A stretch of 64,000 bases of DNA, from contig NC_091928.1 of assembly GCF_041260155.1 (NCBI RefSeq), forward strand, positions 38,381,388 through 38,445,387. Reading direction: 5' to 3'. The translations under genes were made by a program, and so were the position numbers. The stretch is from Ptychodera flava. Its lineage: Eukaryota; Hemichordata; Enteropneusta; Ptychoderidae. Position 1 is the first letter of the stretch. Each line of letters begins with the position of its first letter. This document shows positions 1 to 14,100 of the stretch, in pieces. The notes under the pieces were generated by a model, which was given only the letters and a program-made list of their open reading frames with translations, searched no databases and had not been told where the DNA came from.

Positions 1-950
1 CATGCTTACTCATAACAGCTAGCTGGACTGCGATGATCACAACATTGTTTTTTGATATTCCGATACAAAATTAAAATAATTTTATTAATCTGTCGCATTG
101 ACTATAAAGTTACAAATGTTTCCTTGGGTGTTGAAACATGTTAGCATAGTGTGTTACAAATCAACACACCAAACAGCAATGTTCATGTAAGAACAACCTG
201 CTTGATTTCCATTGACTTTCTGGTAAATTCTTAGTAAAATTTCAAATTCAGTCTCAAAAGTTTTGAGTAAATTTCAAAATTGACTGTATTAAATTGTCAG
301 TTATCAACAAATTCCTTTTGTATGCCAATATAGCTCATCTCAGAACCGGACATACTTATATACACACAAGATTTGGCAACACCCTGACAATTAAATAATC
401 TTCAACAGCACTGATTTACATTTACAAATTATTCTATATGAAGTAATTCTTCAATTGCAGATACTATGATAGAAGAGTTCAGCACTGCCAAGATATGAGT
501 ATAGCACACTGAATTTTGAACCAGAGTTATGAAAATGACTGAACTGATGTGTCACAATAAGTTTCTTTTATTAAATCAATCGTTTCATTTTTTCTAAGAT
601 TGTAGAGACTAAAGGTTAAGGATATTAGTAACTTTAAACCAGGAAAAAATACCAATAAATGGAAAGGATCAAAAGAAATCAACTTATTTATTTCTTTACA
701 TGAACAAAACCAGAAAGTGACACATAATTCTAATTTAAGTGATTTAAGGCTAGTTTTACAAGCTTACTTGTCAATGTTTGATGATGAAAAGAAACAAAAA
801 AACCACGAATAAACCTCAAAAGCAACAAAATTCCAAGCATAACATTACACGATGGTTCAGAATGTTCATTTACAAAGTTCACTCAAAATGTACTTTGAAA
901 ACGATAGTATTTTGAGTGTCAAAATTTGACAGCTGTACCGCGGCTACTTA
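1..950. other. No gene recognised; possible 3' UTR of gene A
   Basis: AT-rich DNA without a convincing open frame. It would be gene A's 3' UTR if the candidate terminal exon at 951-958 is right. Confidence 0.3.
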
Positions 951-958
951 CTAAAAGT
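951..958 (-). CDS. Gene A candidate last coding bases
   Basis: A good pyrimidine-rich acceptor (minus strand tctttttcaacag) precedes ACTTTTAG. Joined to the one leftover base this gives Asp-Phe-stop, total 2973 nt or 990 residues. Reverse polyadenylation hexamers (tttatt on the plus strand) lie near 690 and 575. Short stop-containing fits arise often by chance, so the true last exon could lie elsewhere. Confidence 0.25.
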
Positions 959-3126
959 CTGTTGAAAAAGAGAAGAGTACTAAATATCGTTGTTTTTCAG
1001 GTCAACAAGTGATTGAATCAGAAACATGTGTCATGAAACAGTAAAACAACAACTGATAAATAAGTAACTTTTCTCAAGAGTAACTTGCAAACGCCTCGCC
1101 TGAAAGAAAATTTCATCCCGTTTCACAGAAACTGACTGCGTATTCGAGCGCCACAGCAATGAACGGTCGGGGATTGTTCACTTTTTAGCTGCATGATTCA
1201 GCTTGCCAAAATATTTTTATTTTGTAGATAAATAATTGAATTTCTTACTTTTTTATTTCGTTTGTTAATGAAAAGTCATTTTAATATTTTTAGATGCTTT
1301 AAAAATTTCAAAACCCGCTAAAAAGCGACTATTTGGCCAAAATTCAAACGAAAAACAGGAAAACCAAGCTCGAATCATGGGCTATTTCTCTATGAATACT
1401 CTCAGTCTCTGTAAGCTTACGCATGTTACTCTCGCCGATGCACGATTTTTGCATCGAAATTTTTCACTCATTTTCGTTGGTATGACTTTGAAACTCAAGG
1501 AAGCGATTGAGAAGAAAGGGTTACCTGAATTATTGAGTTTTTTGCTGATAATTTGCCAAATTAAATGAGAAAAAACACTACGCAAATTTCCACACGCCTT
1601 TCATGTTCGTGTGGTACAACATGTGATCATGGAGGTAGTAGGAGACTGAGGTTTCTTGCACGGTCGCGCCGATGAAATGGGAAGCTGAAATTTTCGCTCG
1701 TAATTTTACAAACGAAATCGTAAATCCACTCAAAACTTCGTATTTTTTTGACATATTTGAAACCCATGAGGAACGTAATTCATTCTCCCCTGCACAGTAA
1801 AAAGGAGATCGAAACGACATGCATGTCAGGACCAAACGCACGCATGATGTCCGTCAACATCCATCAATCTCGTAATTTACACTGACAGAACAAAAACAAT
1901 ATGATCGAGCATGGACGTTCTAACGTAAATGCATCATCGTCTATCGCATTTTCATGTAAGCCAATACACTCACACGTACGCTAAAGTTCAATTGTAATGT
2001 CAATTCAACACGATCTGGTATTTTCGCTGATAGTGAGCGTGCAACGTGAATGGTATGCCATGGAGGTATGTTCTGGTCGTTAAATAACACTGATCACGTG
2101 GTGTGACAAAATAGTTTTACGGAAGTTGTTGACGGAAATGACGTCAATTTTGCCTCTCCCAACTCTATAAGCTTCCTCAGTTACGTAACTTCGTCGCTAA
2201 AAACCATACAAATTCTCTGTGTCTTACTCGGAACGTGCCGTCCAAGAGAAAAGTGTACATATTCAGAACGTCAGTTTGATCGTTAATGAGATTCAGTGTT
2301 AAGTACGAAGTATTGTTGTCGGGGACCGCTTGGCAAATTAACTTTAATATATTCCACGATAGATCGCACAAAGAAACCTCAGCAGTTGCCTGTCCCGTTT
2401 TCTCGAGGGTCTATGCTCCAATCTGTGATATGATGGCCAGACTTAACATTTTGAATTGTGTAATTTTCTGTCAAGTATAAAGTGACCTTTCAATTGCTGA
2501 TGTCCGAAACATGTTTAATATTTGGCTTCTGGAACAAGTCTTTGATGTTGCCTGCAGATCTGGAGTGTCATTGTCATTATATAATCTGGTGTTTCAGTAT
2601 GGCTTGCCTCAATCTGATTAAAATCAAATGTAGAGAAGTTGACCTTTTTGCCTTTGCTTTTACTGTGCAGTTCTCATAAGGTCGCCTCACCACACCTGAT
2701 CCGCTGTCATAAAGAGACCGCAGTCGAATCTAGGTGGCGTTTTAAAATGCAATGCTGCAGTCCATGACAGCTGGCAGATGCAAACTTCTTTCTGACTGAT
2801 CAGGTGTCCTGGCCGATGAATGAGAGTTGAACACAATCTCTTATGATAGTAGCCATCAGATCTAGTGAGGCAACTATCCGCTAACTATAACAGCAAAGAA
2901 CAGGCAAAGGTGGAATAATGGCAGGTCACCACATCTGATTTATCAGTTAGGCTAGACTATACCCATCATACTACAAACTGTAGAATCATGTAAACAACTT
3001 CAACCTTGAAATAAGAAATACTTAAAGAATTTAGAAAGTGGAGGACATTGTTTGCTTCAAGAAATATTTTGATTACTGCAAGATTTGACAAGACGGTTGT
3101 ATTGTTCAAACACCACAAGTACATAC
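959..3126. other. Putative last intron of gene A
   Basis: No exon-like frame or recognisable repeat seen. It contains only short shadow ORFs. Confidence 0.4.
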
Positions 3127-3243
3127 CTTTGAGCCTTGCTTTCATTTCATCACTGAAGTATGGACACTCGATCCACTCATCAAAATCTAGGATGCAGTCA
3201 AATGCCGTCAGACCTTGGATGTTCTTATGTCTTACATTAGATC
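3127..3243 (-). CDS. Gene A exon, last clear ankyrin unit
   Basis: Reads GSNVRHKNIQGLTAFDCILD and then FDEWIECPYF, ending ARLK plus one base at donor gtatgt. No stop, so at least one more exon follows at lower coordinates or beyond the window. Confidence 0.82.
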
Positions 3244-6200
3244 CTAGTGGTCAGAGAAATGCAACAGTTAGCAATATAAATGGATAGGAAAAGAAAAAAA
3301 TTTCTCATTCAAAATTATTTTATTTACTTCAAAGGTAAAATATTATTTGTAAAGAAAAGGAAGCACTCACTGGACCTATACACAAACACACATACACACA
3401 CACAAAACTTTATTCTTGCTACCATAAATAGCTTTTGCCTTGTGGTAGGCAGGCAAACTACATGATATCTAAATACTTTGTGGGTAAAAAGTTGACCTCT
3501 TACCACAGCATATCTCATAAATACTTTTAACATAAATGTAATCACTGTTATGGTATAAAAAGTTCTGTTTGTTCATGAAACTAGGTAAACTCATTCATCT
3601 TTTCATCTTTTCAGGCGTTTTTGCCATTACATATAAATTCGTGAACAACCTGAAATTCTACTTTAGCTTCTGTAGTCTTGTGTGTTTTACCAGAAGAAAT
3701 CCAATATATTGAAAATATGGTTGACCCCCTGACATTTTTATGACTCACTTAGGTGGCAAACTCATATTTGAAGAACCCAGAATTGTAGAGTAAGAAGTCA
3801 ATGAAAATGAACAGTGCTTTCAAGAGTTTTAGGGTAAATTTCATCGTGCAGTTTGGTGTAAAAGAGATAATTTTCCATATAATTCAAATTGCCAACAAAG
3901 GGAACTTTTCTGATTTATCTTAGCTAGTTCAACCTTATTTTGCTGTGCAGAGGTCTACAAATAACTGGGAAAAAAGAGGCCTTACCAAAGTTGTGTTGAA
4001 AAGATTGATATCATGTAGTCATGCGATTACTTGCATGTTATGAGAATACCTTATTGAACATTTTATTTTCTTTGCATTTTCAGCATTTTTAATGAGATAA
4101 TTTTAGTCTTCTTTTTACCAAATATCGTTTGAACCAGAAATACACTTATGACCAATGGTGAATTATTTATTACAACATGTCAACACCAATTCCCTGAGAC
4201 ACAGGAATGAAAACACTTCAAACTCCTGTTATGAAGGTACAGCTGATAGAGTACAAGGAAGCAGCCAAGTTTTAAAAATTTCTAGTGTAAAATATCCACT
4301 TCCACTGTGGGACAAATAATAAGTCCAAGCAGCAAGACAAAGACCATAAAGTTGTACAAGTACAATTAAAAGAATTTTAGTCTAAAGTTTTTCACATTCT
4401 TAGCATTTTCATTCTGTGTTTAACTGCTTAGTTTCTACGCGCAATCTGTAAGGCGTGTTTCAACACTCTGTATTTGAAAGACTGGGGTGCGTGGCTATGT
4501 GTCGTATGCATTGTACATTGTTGACAAAAGGGAGTTCAGGTCAGGACATGAATTCAATTGTCCACAACAACAAGGCACGCCGTACATACCACAACCCTAG
4601 AGATCATCACAATCCCAGGTATTTCAATACAGAAAAAGGAAGTAGACCCAAAATTTAAAGGTGACATACTGGTTATGTGCAGAAGCTTGCGGAACTTTTT
4701 CAAATATTATGGTACACTTTTTGAGGGGGTTTACAAAAATCATGAAATCTCCATAGTTGAACCGTCATTTTATAGAAAAGGGACACACAACGAAAGTCTT
4801 ATCACACTCCTCATGTGCGTTTTATTACTCTATAAATCACTTTTACTTCTACTGTGCAGTTGGGGTAGATTTATTGATTGCTCACTTGAAATGATGTAAA
4901 AGAACCGTGAACAAAGCATGTAAGTGTACCGTAAGCTCCTTTACAGACCAGACACAGCAATAAAAAGAATTCCTTGCATCTACTTGAAATTTTCCGGTAA
5001 ATGTTAAATCACCGTATGACTGTCCTTGGCCTACAGTGCAGTTCAGTTGGGCTTGACTTCAGCCACACAACAAATTGATATTAATTTGCTCACCCCTATT
5101 CTCTAGTAAACAGGTCCACTCTCACCATTGATAACAATGGGTTTGGGCCAAACCATGGTGGTGAAAGGGTTCACAAGATTAATGTCATGGTTATATTTAC
5201 GATATGTAATTTTTTATAACATACAATCATTTGAGGTTAGTCTTGCCAACGTAACATAATTCAGATTAACAAATTGAAACTCACATTGTCAAAACATTGT
5301 ACAGCAATAAAGAGCATCATTCTTAAAACAAAAGCCATTAGTTGATTGAGCTGCCTATTATTTGCCATCACACAAAACACACCAAAACTCACTGTAATTT
5401 TTGGCAGTTTCACAGCCTTACCGTTATCAATGAGCACACTGGCCGAGTACATATTATTGGCTTGCATGGCAAAGAACAACGGTGTACACTGGTCGTCATT
5501 GAGTGCATCCACATCAGCTCCATAAGCCAGCAATATCTCTAGGATGTCTGTAGGACCAGTCATGCCGGCTGAGTAGTGTAAGGGCCTGTGTGAAAAAAAG
5601 TTAATGGATCAAAAGTGAAAAAATTCTAAACTTATCAATATCAATGGAAGTGCAGTTTAAACTTAGAATGTGGCTCAGGGACCAATATTCCCACTCTCAA
5701 ATGTGTTTCTGATCTCGTGCCACTTGCTGGGGACTCATTTTAAAGTTCTTGAAGAGACACAAATTGTCACTGTGTTAGTTTTTCAAAAATTGAAAATTTT
5801 ATTTTTCCCCGTAGATTTCACACAGGGCTGGCAGCCATTTTGAATTTCAAATATTGGTAAATGTTAGTAGATTATTTCTCTACTAACAAACTTTGCACAG
5901 TGACCCCTGATTTTGGTTCTCAATCTGATGCGAGATCAGTTAAAAGTTTCACTGAGGGAAGTTTGAGCAAAAGCTTAAGTCTTTCACTTTTTGAGGTGCG
6001 TACTTCCTTAAAGATGAGCCACAATAGGGCATAGACCTCACTGGTTAAAATAGCCTAGAGTGATGAATTGTAACTGTATGAATGTACGCTCTGTGTACAC
6101 ATTGTGAAACTACCCTAATTTTTTTATGTGGTTGCTTTTCACTATACAGAATACCATGAATCCATACAGCAGCCTTAAGTTTCTGGAAGTCCCCCTACAC

Positions 6201-9200
6201 CCCCACCCAATAGTCAACATTTCATGCCTTTTTGAATTTCCAACGTCCCATTGTTCAGGAACACAAATACACAGCATGGAATCAGAAAACAAATTCTAAA
6301 TAAATACTTTGTAAGAACTGGTGCTTCGATGAATCATGAATTGACTAACTCCTGATACTTATTTGTTCATTCATTTTCTATCTTCATGCCTACATGTTTA
6401 TTTAGTTCCTCCTATATATATTGACGGAAAATTAATGATTTGAATTCCCACGACTGAAAATTCAGTCTTGAAAAGAATGTCATCATCTAGAGACACACCG
6501 TAGTATAGTTGCTAAAAAATCATTGCTATTTTGAGTTAGATGTCTCAGCAAGGCCTATTATCTTTGTTGCTTGTCCCCATGCTGAAAACACTTTCACAAT
6601 GGGGAGGGGGACTTTGTGAAAATAAGAGGGGAATCCCCATCACAGTACTTGCCAGCCTGTCTGCTTGACACTAATTCTAACACCTGGGAATACCTGGGGA
6701 AGAAAACAATACATGCATTGATTTTTGGCACACCCTGATGTGATAGTGAAAGAGACTGACCTTTGACCCCAAACATAAATGCTGGGATCACCATTTTTTG
6801 TACTGCCAAAATAGACCACGATATGGACTAGGAGAAAATGTGGAGGATTGGAAAGTCTGCTTTTGTACTTTTTCAAGTGCCTTGATCAGGTTAAGAATGG
6901 CGATGTCATGCAAAAGTACAGCTTTTGTATGTATGACTCATTTATATTGATTTATATATTTCGTCTGGGGGACTGTTCATGGCACAGCTGGTACAAAGGC
7001 ATGCGTATGCACAGATCCATCCCCATGTATCAATAATGGTCTAGTCTCCGCAGTGGTAAACAATTAGACCAGACCAAATTTTTGAATAAAAAGGGGATTA
7101 GGAACACACTGACAGATGGGTAACAGGAAATGAAAATTTAGGAGGCAATGAGGAAACAGGAGGAAGTTATTGATCCTAACACAGGTTCTTTTGTTTTGAA
7201 ACTTTAGAAATAACATGCTGACATTTAAAATCATTCACAGCAATATGGCATTGTCAAACAAATATGGCGAGATTTTGAACCATATTCAGAATACAGCTAG
7301 TGCATGTACCAGTATGTGTACTCTGTGACGACAGGTAATTTGAAAATCTCCATGTAGGACGTACAGTCCATTCACTCACTGGTCTATTTTGACATGGGTC
7401 TCTCTCAAATTGAGAGAACTGATGTCAGATTTCTTCAGAAATGTGCACGGCTCACAAATTATGGGGTAAACAAGGGAAAGAAAGGGGGTGGTTGAGAGAG
7501 ACAAACAAATGAATCGCAGATATACCCCAATATCTACAGTGCACAGTGACTGCTATTTAAGTAAAGCATTGCCAAATACTGTTCCAGGTCACTGCATTTC
7601 CATTAACGGCTTGCTTAGTGTTTGCAACCATTGTTCATATGATGGATGAACATCGACTGCGGTGAATGGAAAAACCATTCACCTGGTATAATGGCAAGCT
7701 ATTAAAAGAAAATGAATTCCAGGAAAAGAAAACCTGTAAGGGGAAAGTGGTCACAGGAGGGAAAATTGGATAGCTGACATGGAGAAAATGCTTGCATTGA
7801 TTGTGTGTGGAATGAGGAACAAAATTCCACAAAAATGGCTCAATCACTTTGTTTGGCTGAAAATCTGGCAAACACATGTTAGATGCCACGTGAGGCCACT
7901 GATCAGCACTCTGACTTTTAACGATGGCAGCATTGAAAAAGAGAGACATTGCAACACTTGGGTTTTCCCATACGTATTTCACTTGTTATGCCAGCAATTA
8001 AAGTTGTAAGCTTGTTTTGTCCAGAGCTCTGACACAACAATCACACTCATTTTCAGTCTAAGTACTGGTGTATGAATAAGAAAAAACCCATATTATCTGA
8101 GGCAAAATGTATGAAGTTTCCTTTTGATATGTAATGAACAATTTTCTGAACATTCACTTTCCCTTGAGATATAAGGCAAAACTTGCAGACTTTCGCTTGC
8201 TATAAAAGCAAAACTTGTGACCTTTCACTCACTGGCAGAAGCAAAATTTTATGAACACTTACTTTCTCTTGCAATGTTAAGTAAAATTTTAAAACTTTCA
8301 ATTGGTATCTAAAGCAAAAGTTAAGCATTTTCAAGTGGCAAATTTCAAAGAACTTTCACTTGACATTTAAGGCAAAATGTTGAGAACTTTCAGTTTGCAG
8401 CTGTATGTCATAACTTACGTGTTTCCACCAGCATATCTCTGATTCATGTCAGCTCCATTGTCCAACAGAAACTTCAGAACGTCCACTCTCTTCTTGCTAA
8501 TATCAGAGAGAAATGGAAAAGAAAGAGATGAATTCAACATTCTGAGAACATACAATCCTATCAAAGTAAAATCATTGAGAACCTATGTCCTGCACCAGTT
8601 GATAGTAACAAGTCCAGTGACCTGGGAATGGTAGAAGGGGTCATTTTGATACCCTTAATAGAAAAAAGTGTGATCTTTCTTAAATTGTGTTTTGAAAATC
8701 AACAATTTCTTTTCCAGCACTAACTTCTTTCCAAGAATTTCAAAATATATTGATAAAATATAACGTGCTGACTGTGTGTGAACCCTTACTACTCTCAACA
8801 TTACCAGAACAACATTAGATTTCAAGAATTTAAAGAGCCCTTACACTTTAATTTGTTCAGTTAGAACCCTGTGCATCAAGACATCTTGTTCATTTAGTTT
8901 GAAACCGTATCCCTGCTCAACCAGCCATGTGGCACAGTCCAGGAAGTCGTTGGCAATGGCCAGATGGGGCAGACTGGGAGGTGAACGCACGTCTTCTTTG
9001 TCCAGGGCGTCGGGAATTTCACTGTTGACGTCGTGGTTCAGCAGCAAGGCGAGGGCGTCGATCCTTCCCTGCATGGCGCAGCAGTGGATGGCTAGCAACT
9101 CCTTGCAGTTACGGTGAGTCAGGGAAATGTTGCTTTCAAGCTGGATAGCAGGTGAAAATAAAATAAAAAGCATTAGACACAATATCTTACAATAATTTTA

Positions 9201-11080
9201 TGGGAATAAAATACAATCTCTATAAAACTTGAAATGAAAAAAATGTTGTCATGCAATGTACCGGTATTTCAGTTGACCGCACTTTACTTTTCATTGTGAA
9301 ATATGACAACAGATATGATAGGATTTTACATTCTGAACAAATGACTTGATATTCTTATCAAATGATTCAGTAAATATGATTTCATCAATTTGCTGGCAAT
9401 GCACAGCATAGCTTTTGATCATATTTTATGTTGAATCTTTTTTTTTTAATCCGCCCAGTTTTTAGGGGCAAGTTGAACTTAGTAAGTACTGTATAGCATA
9501 ATTCAAGAGGTAAATGAAAGGCTACATCCCTCATGAAGGGCGCCCCCATAGTCAAATAAAGGAGGGCACCTGTGTGAATAAAACTATTTTTGTTCAAGTT
9601 GAAATAATTGAGAAAAGCAAGAGAAATAGTCATGTAAACATGAATAAGGACATAATAGGTGTGTGAAAGAATAATAGCAACTTACAAGCAACTGAATGCA
9701 TTCTGTCTGGGTTGGTTTACCAGATTCACCGTAGCATTTCACGTGCAATGCAGTGTTCCCTTCACTGTCCTCAGCATTGATGTATCCACCATTGTCAAGC
9801 AACACCTTAGAATGAGAAAATAGACAAAGATTTCAATTATATTCCCATATTTTTATGGATAAAACACATACAGTATTTACATAATAAAATGTACTTTCAC
9901 AGAAAATCACCAAACAACATACCCCATCACCCTATCTGTATATTGTGTATAGTGACTGTGAAACAACAGATTGCATTTTCTGCTACACATGTCTAGTTCA
10001 CCAGTCTAGCCACCAATTTTAGAAGGTATATGCCTTGAAGAAAAATTTCAAATTTTGACACGATGGAGAAGATAAACTTTTGACTTTCACAAAATCAAGA
10101 ATGAAAAAAATACCATCTGTGTGTTTTGTTTAGACTTGAAAAGACTAGAAAAGTATTGTAAAATTTGGAAGTCTCAAAAAATCTGTCCCTGCGGCGCATT
10201 CTTTCAAACAATGAATTTGTTTGCTAGCTTTGTGGAGTATGTGTGACACTCGTGTTAAAGAATTGAGAAAGCATGACGCTGTTTCCAGAAGCACACAGTA
10301 CGCCATACAACAGATCGAAAAGCGCTTACAGTGTACAACAATACACACAGAACCAACTTATGTCAAATGACTGACCTGTATGGTGGCGGCGTCTTTGGCT
10401 CTGTGTAACGCAGTAGCACCTTTGTAATCAACAAGATTAACATCAACTCTTTCCTTGAGAAGTTCTTTTATCACTGATATGCAGCCAAAATAAGCAGCGG
10501 TGTGGATCAAAGTACTACCATTTATACACCTACAAAAAATCACAAAACGGGAAAATTATCAGAAGTTGCAAATTCCTGTTTTTCCAGTAAGTACATTTCC
10601 TCTGTGTACAGTTTTGCCATTACAGCCATCCAAATGTATCTTAATTTTGATACTGCAATTTTATCTCCAAAAAAAGTGAGTGGTTTTGCAAAAAGTGTTT
10701 GTCAAATGTGTCCCACTGATTGTGTTTACAGTTATTCTGCAGTATAAGGATTCTGTCGCAAAATGAGAAGCACAACTTGTACCTACAACATGAATCTGCT
10801 ACTTTCAGTAAAACATTCATAATTTATTTCGACAAACAATAAACATTGTTTTAGTGCTTACCTGCTTCTCAGACTAGCAAAAGTCTGTATTCCCAACACA
10901 TGATCATCAACTAATTGTTTCAGTAAATACGTGTCACCATCCATTAACTTTGGTATCGATGCTGTCAAGTGCTCATAATACTCTGCAATAAAAGTAACAG
11001 AAAATGAGTAAATGAATGAATGAATGAGGAAATGAATAAATAAATAAATAAATAACTGAATGACTGAATGACTGGATGAA

Positions 11081-11115
<35 letters not shown>

Positions 11116-14100
11116 ACAGTAAACTACTAATATTTCCTAATGTCAGTCAGGTTTTATTGACTTCATGAACTTTTACTTCTACAAAAAGTGGATATGGAAT
11201 CAAGTAAGGCTTCTAATCATCTGATGATCACGGCTTATCATTGGCTGTTACCAAGTAGCAGTTGCTTTTTCTGTATACAATGAACATTGTGATTGGCCGA
11301 AAACCTGGTTTAAATAACATATATCTACGGGTAGATTTCAACATACAGGAGGGTACTAATACTCTGTGACCAACTAGATTGATATAATGCTACTTTTGCA
11401 ATCAGAAGGAGCGTTACCCACCAGTGAGGAATGTTTTGAGTTCATCGTTCCTGACAAGATCAAACGCTGTCCTGCTTTGGTTGTTCTTCATGTGAACATT
11501 GGCACCCCACTCAACAAGGAGCTGATTAAAATGGAGAGATGGCAAGAAGTCAGGATGGAAACAGTAGGTAACTTGGTGCAATTGGAGAACACTGGATCCA
11601 ATATTTCTTACGGAAACAATAAGAGTTTACTTGGAGGGGCTTTCCATGGAGAACAATACTAAGACCTTTCAGGATGATTTGATTTTGTAAAATTGTCCAA
11701 TGTGGGTCCACTGTTCTCCAGTCTTGCATATTCTTTACATGGAGAACTATTCTACTCACAAAACATGTCATTCGTATGTAAAGATTTTGAGAAGCATTAC
11801 ATATTGAAGAAACTGTGGCTATCTTGCAGCAAATTGTCATAAAAATTTTTCAGTGACATAAAAAAAATTCAACCAGGGTATAGTCGCTACTAATACAAGT
11901 TACAGACTTTTGATTTGTTGATACGCTGACACTATTATACTATTTGACTGTGTCAAATATTGCAAGCTACACAGATTTTCAAAATGTAACATGACAAATA
12001 TGGTCTCAATGGCGAGTATATCAAATTCGACATGTCACCACGATGATTTCAAGATTTCAGAAATTTGGCAGAGTTGCTTATAATACCACCATATTGAGCA
12101 GGCATCTTCAAATGCAAATTGTTATTAATTTAAGAACACTCTGATGTACGTTGTATCTGACTGTTCTGACAAATCTGCTAAAAAGTATGCAATATTAAGA
12201 AGCAAAATCCACATCTTTGGAAAAAAATATAAAATACAAGTCAACCTACATCAGTGATTAGGTAATGTACCAATGTATTTCACTGTAAACTTTATGCTGA
12301 AATTTTTTAAGGTAGTATGCGCCTCAACATTTTGTTCAAACTTTCTGCAAGGAAACTTTAAGGCATTCCCCATCAGAATATGGCTGCTGTCCCAGTATTA
12401 ACTTGAAGAAAGATTACATTTTCAGTTTTAACAAAAATAAGCTGGTGAAAAGTTTAATTACTCCACAAGCTTCCAAATAAACCCCTACAAGTGGCTGACC
12501 AAAAAGGAATGCAAAAAGTTTGAGAGTCTGAATATCTATCCCAGAGGCGCATTCTATCCTAAAAAACTTTTTATAGTTTGAGCCGTGTACAGATGGAATT
12601 AGTTATACTGATCCATACTCTTGTACAGTTTGATATTTATGAAAATTATGAAGAAAAAAACATATGTGAACGTAAAGTCAATACTGATTGAAAACTAGAA
12701 ATACAAATATGCTACAATGTGATGCTCTGTGTGTTTGCAAAGTAGTAGTTTTAATGAACTGGAAGGCAAAAAAGTGACATCAGTGATACTAAATAAGGTA
12801 AATTCTGGTTGATCATATAATGAAATCATTTCCAATGAGTCACAAGTATTTGCAAAGTAGTAATTTTAATGAACTGGAAGGCAAAAAAGTGACATCAGTG
12901 ATACTAAATAAGGTAAATTCTGGTTGATCTTAAAATGAAATGATTTCTAATGAGTCACAAGTAGAAATGAAAAGCTATTATATTGTGTTGTACAGGATGG
13001 GTGAAACAACACTGAGGAGCTGAGGTGCTGACTTCTGAAAATGTAAAGATGTGATAGAAAGATTTCAACAAAGAAATATCGGTTGACAAGATTACAGCTG
13101 CCATATGAGTATCACTGTAAAAGAAAGATGGAGCTCTTCTCTGACCTTGACCTTACAGACTGTGACCTGATGGGAATTGTTGTGCAAATTTTATGGACTT
13201 CAGCCAGTGTTGGTGAAGTCTCAATCTTTTGTCTCATTCCACCACAGATCCTTGAGAAAAATTTCTCGAGGGTCTATAGATATAGTTTGGCAGGCTTGGG
13301 CTGTAAACAGGTTAACTGTGTGTAAGACATTACATGAGTGTTTTAATACTACTAGGGTAAGAGACTTGCTTCAACTCTGAAAAAGAACTGAGTGGGAGAT
13401 GACAGCCCATCATCAGAGAAACAATAAATGATCAAGCTAGCATAACCAGACATTGTGATCATGTTTTAAAACATGTACAGAATTTCTACAGAAACGCTGA
13501 GATGGTTTACCTGTGCCACTGTATCATGTGAATACTGCATGATGGGAATAAATGCCATGCGTTATTATGCTGTTTTTAGATCACTAAATATTTAAAACTA
13601 GATCAACTACACACCCAGATTATTCTGTTAGTATGCTTTAGTCACATCATGAATTTACACTCAGAGACTAATGTAGTGATGTGATTTAGTAACTGAGGAT
13701 GGGTGAGTGAAAAAGCAGAGAGTGCAATGTATTATCAGGTTAGTAAGAGTTAATGTTATTGTAAACGTTACACACCAGTTTAGTTTGACAATTTTATCTG
13801 ATTGTGTAATTATATCTCTCCTTTACAGATGTCATCTAATGCTCTAATGTCTGATGAAACAACAGTGAAAGGTTTTTAAACAGAAATGATGATTATGGAA
13901 GAATACAAATGTCTTCAGGTCTAATTTTTATCACGAGTCATTTTCATTTCAATTTCATTTTTAATTTGTATTGTACCAGTCGTCGGAAAGACCTTGATTG
14001 GTTTTCATTGCCTTCATATCAACTTACAGATGGAGAAGATAATAAAAATTTTATAACGTATGAAATCTGATAGAAAAATATGCAAATAAGGTACCAATTG

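Noticed and set aside
7635-7982. 115-codon minus-strand frame in a gene A intron
   Set aside because: No family resemblance and no splice sites that fit the ankyrin frame; a chance frame in a 2.8-kb intron.
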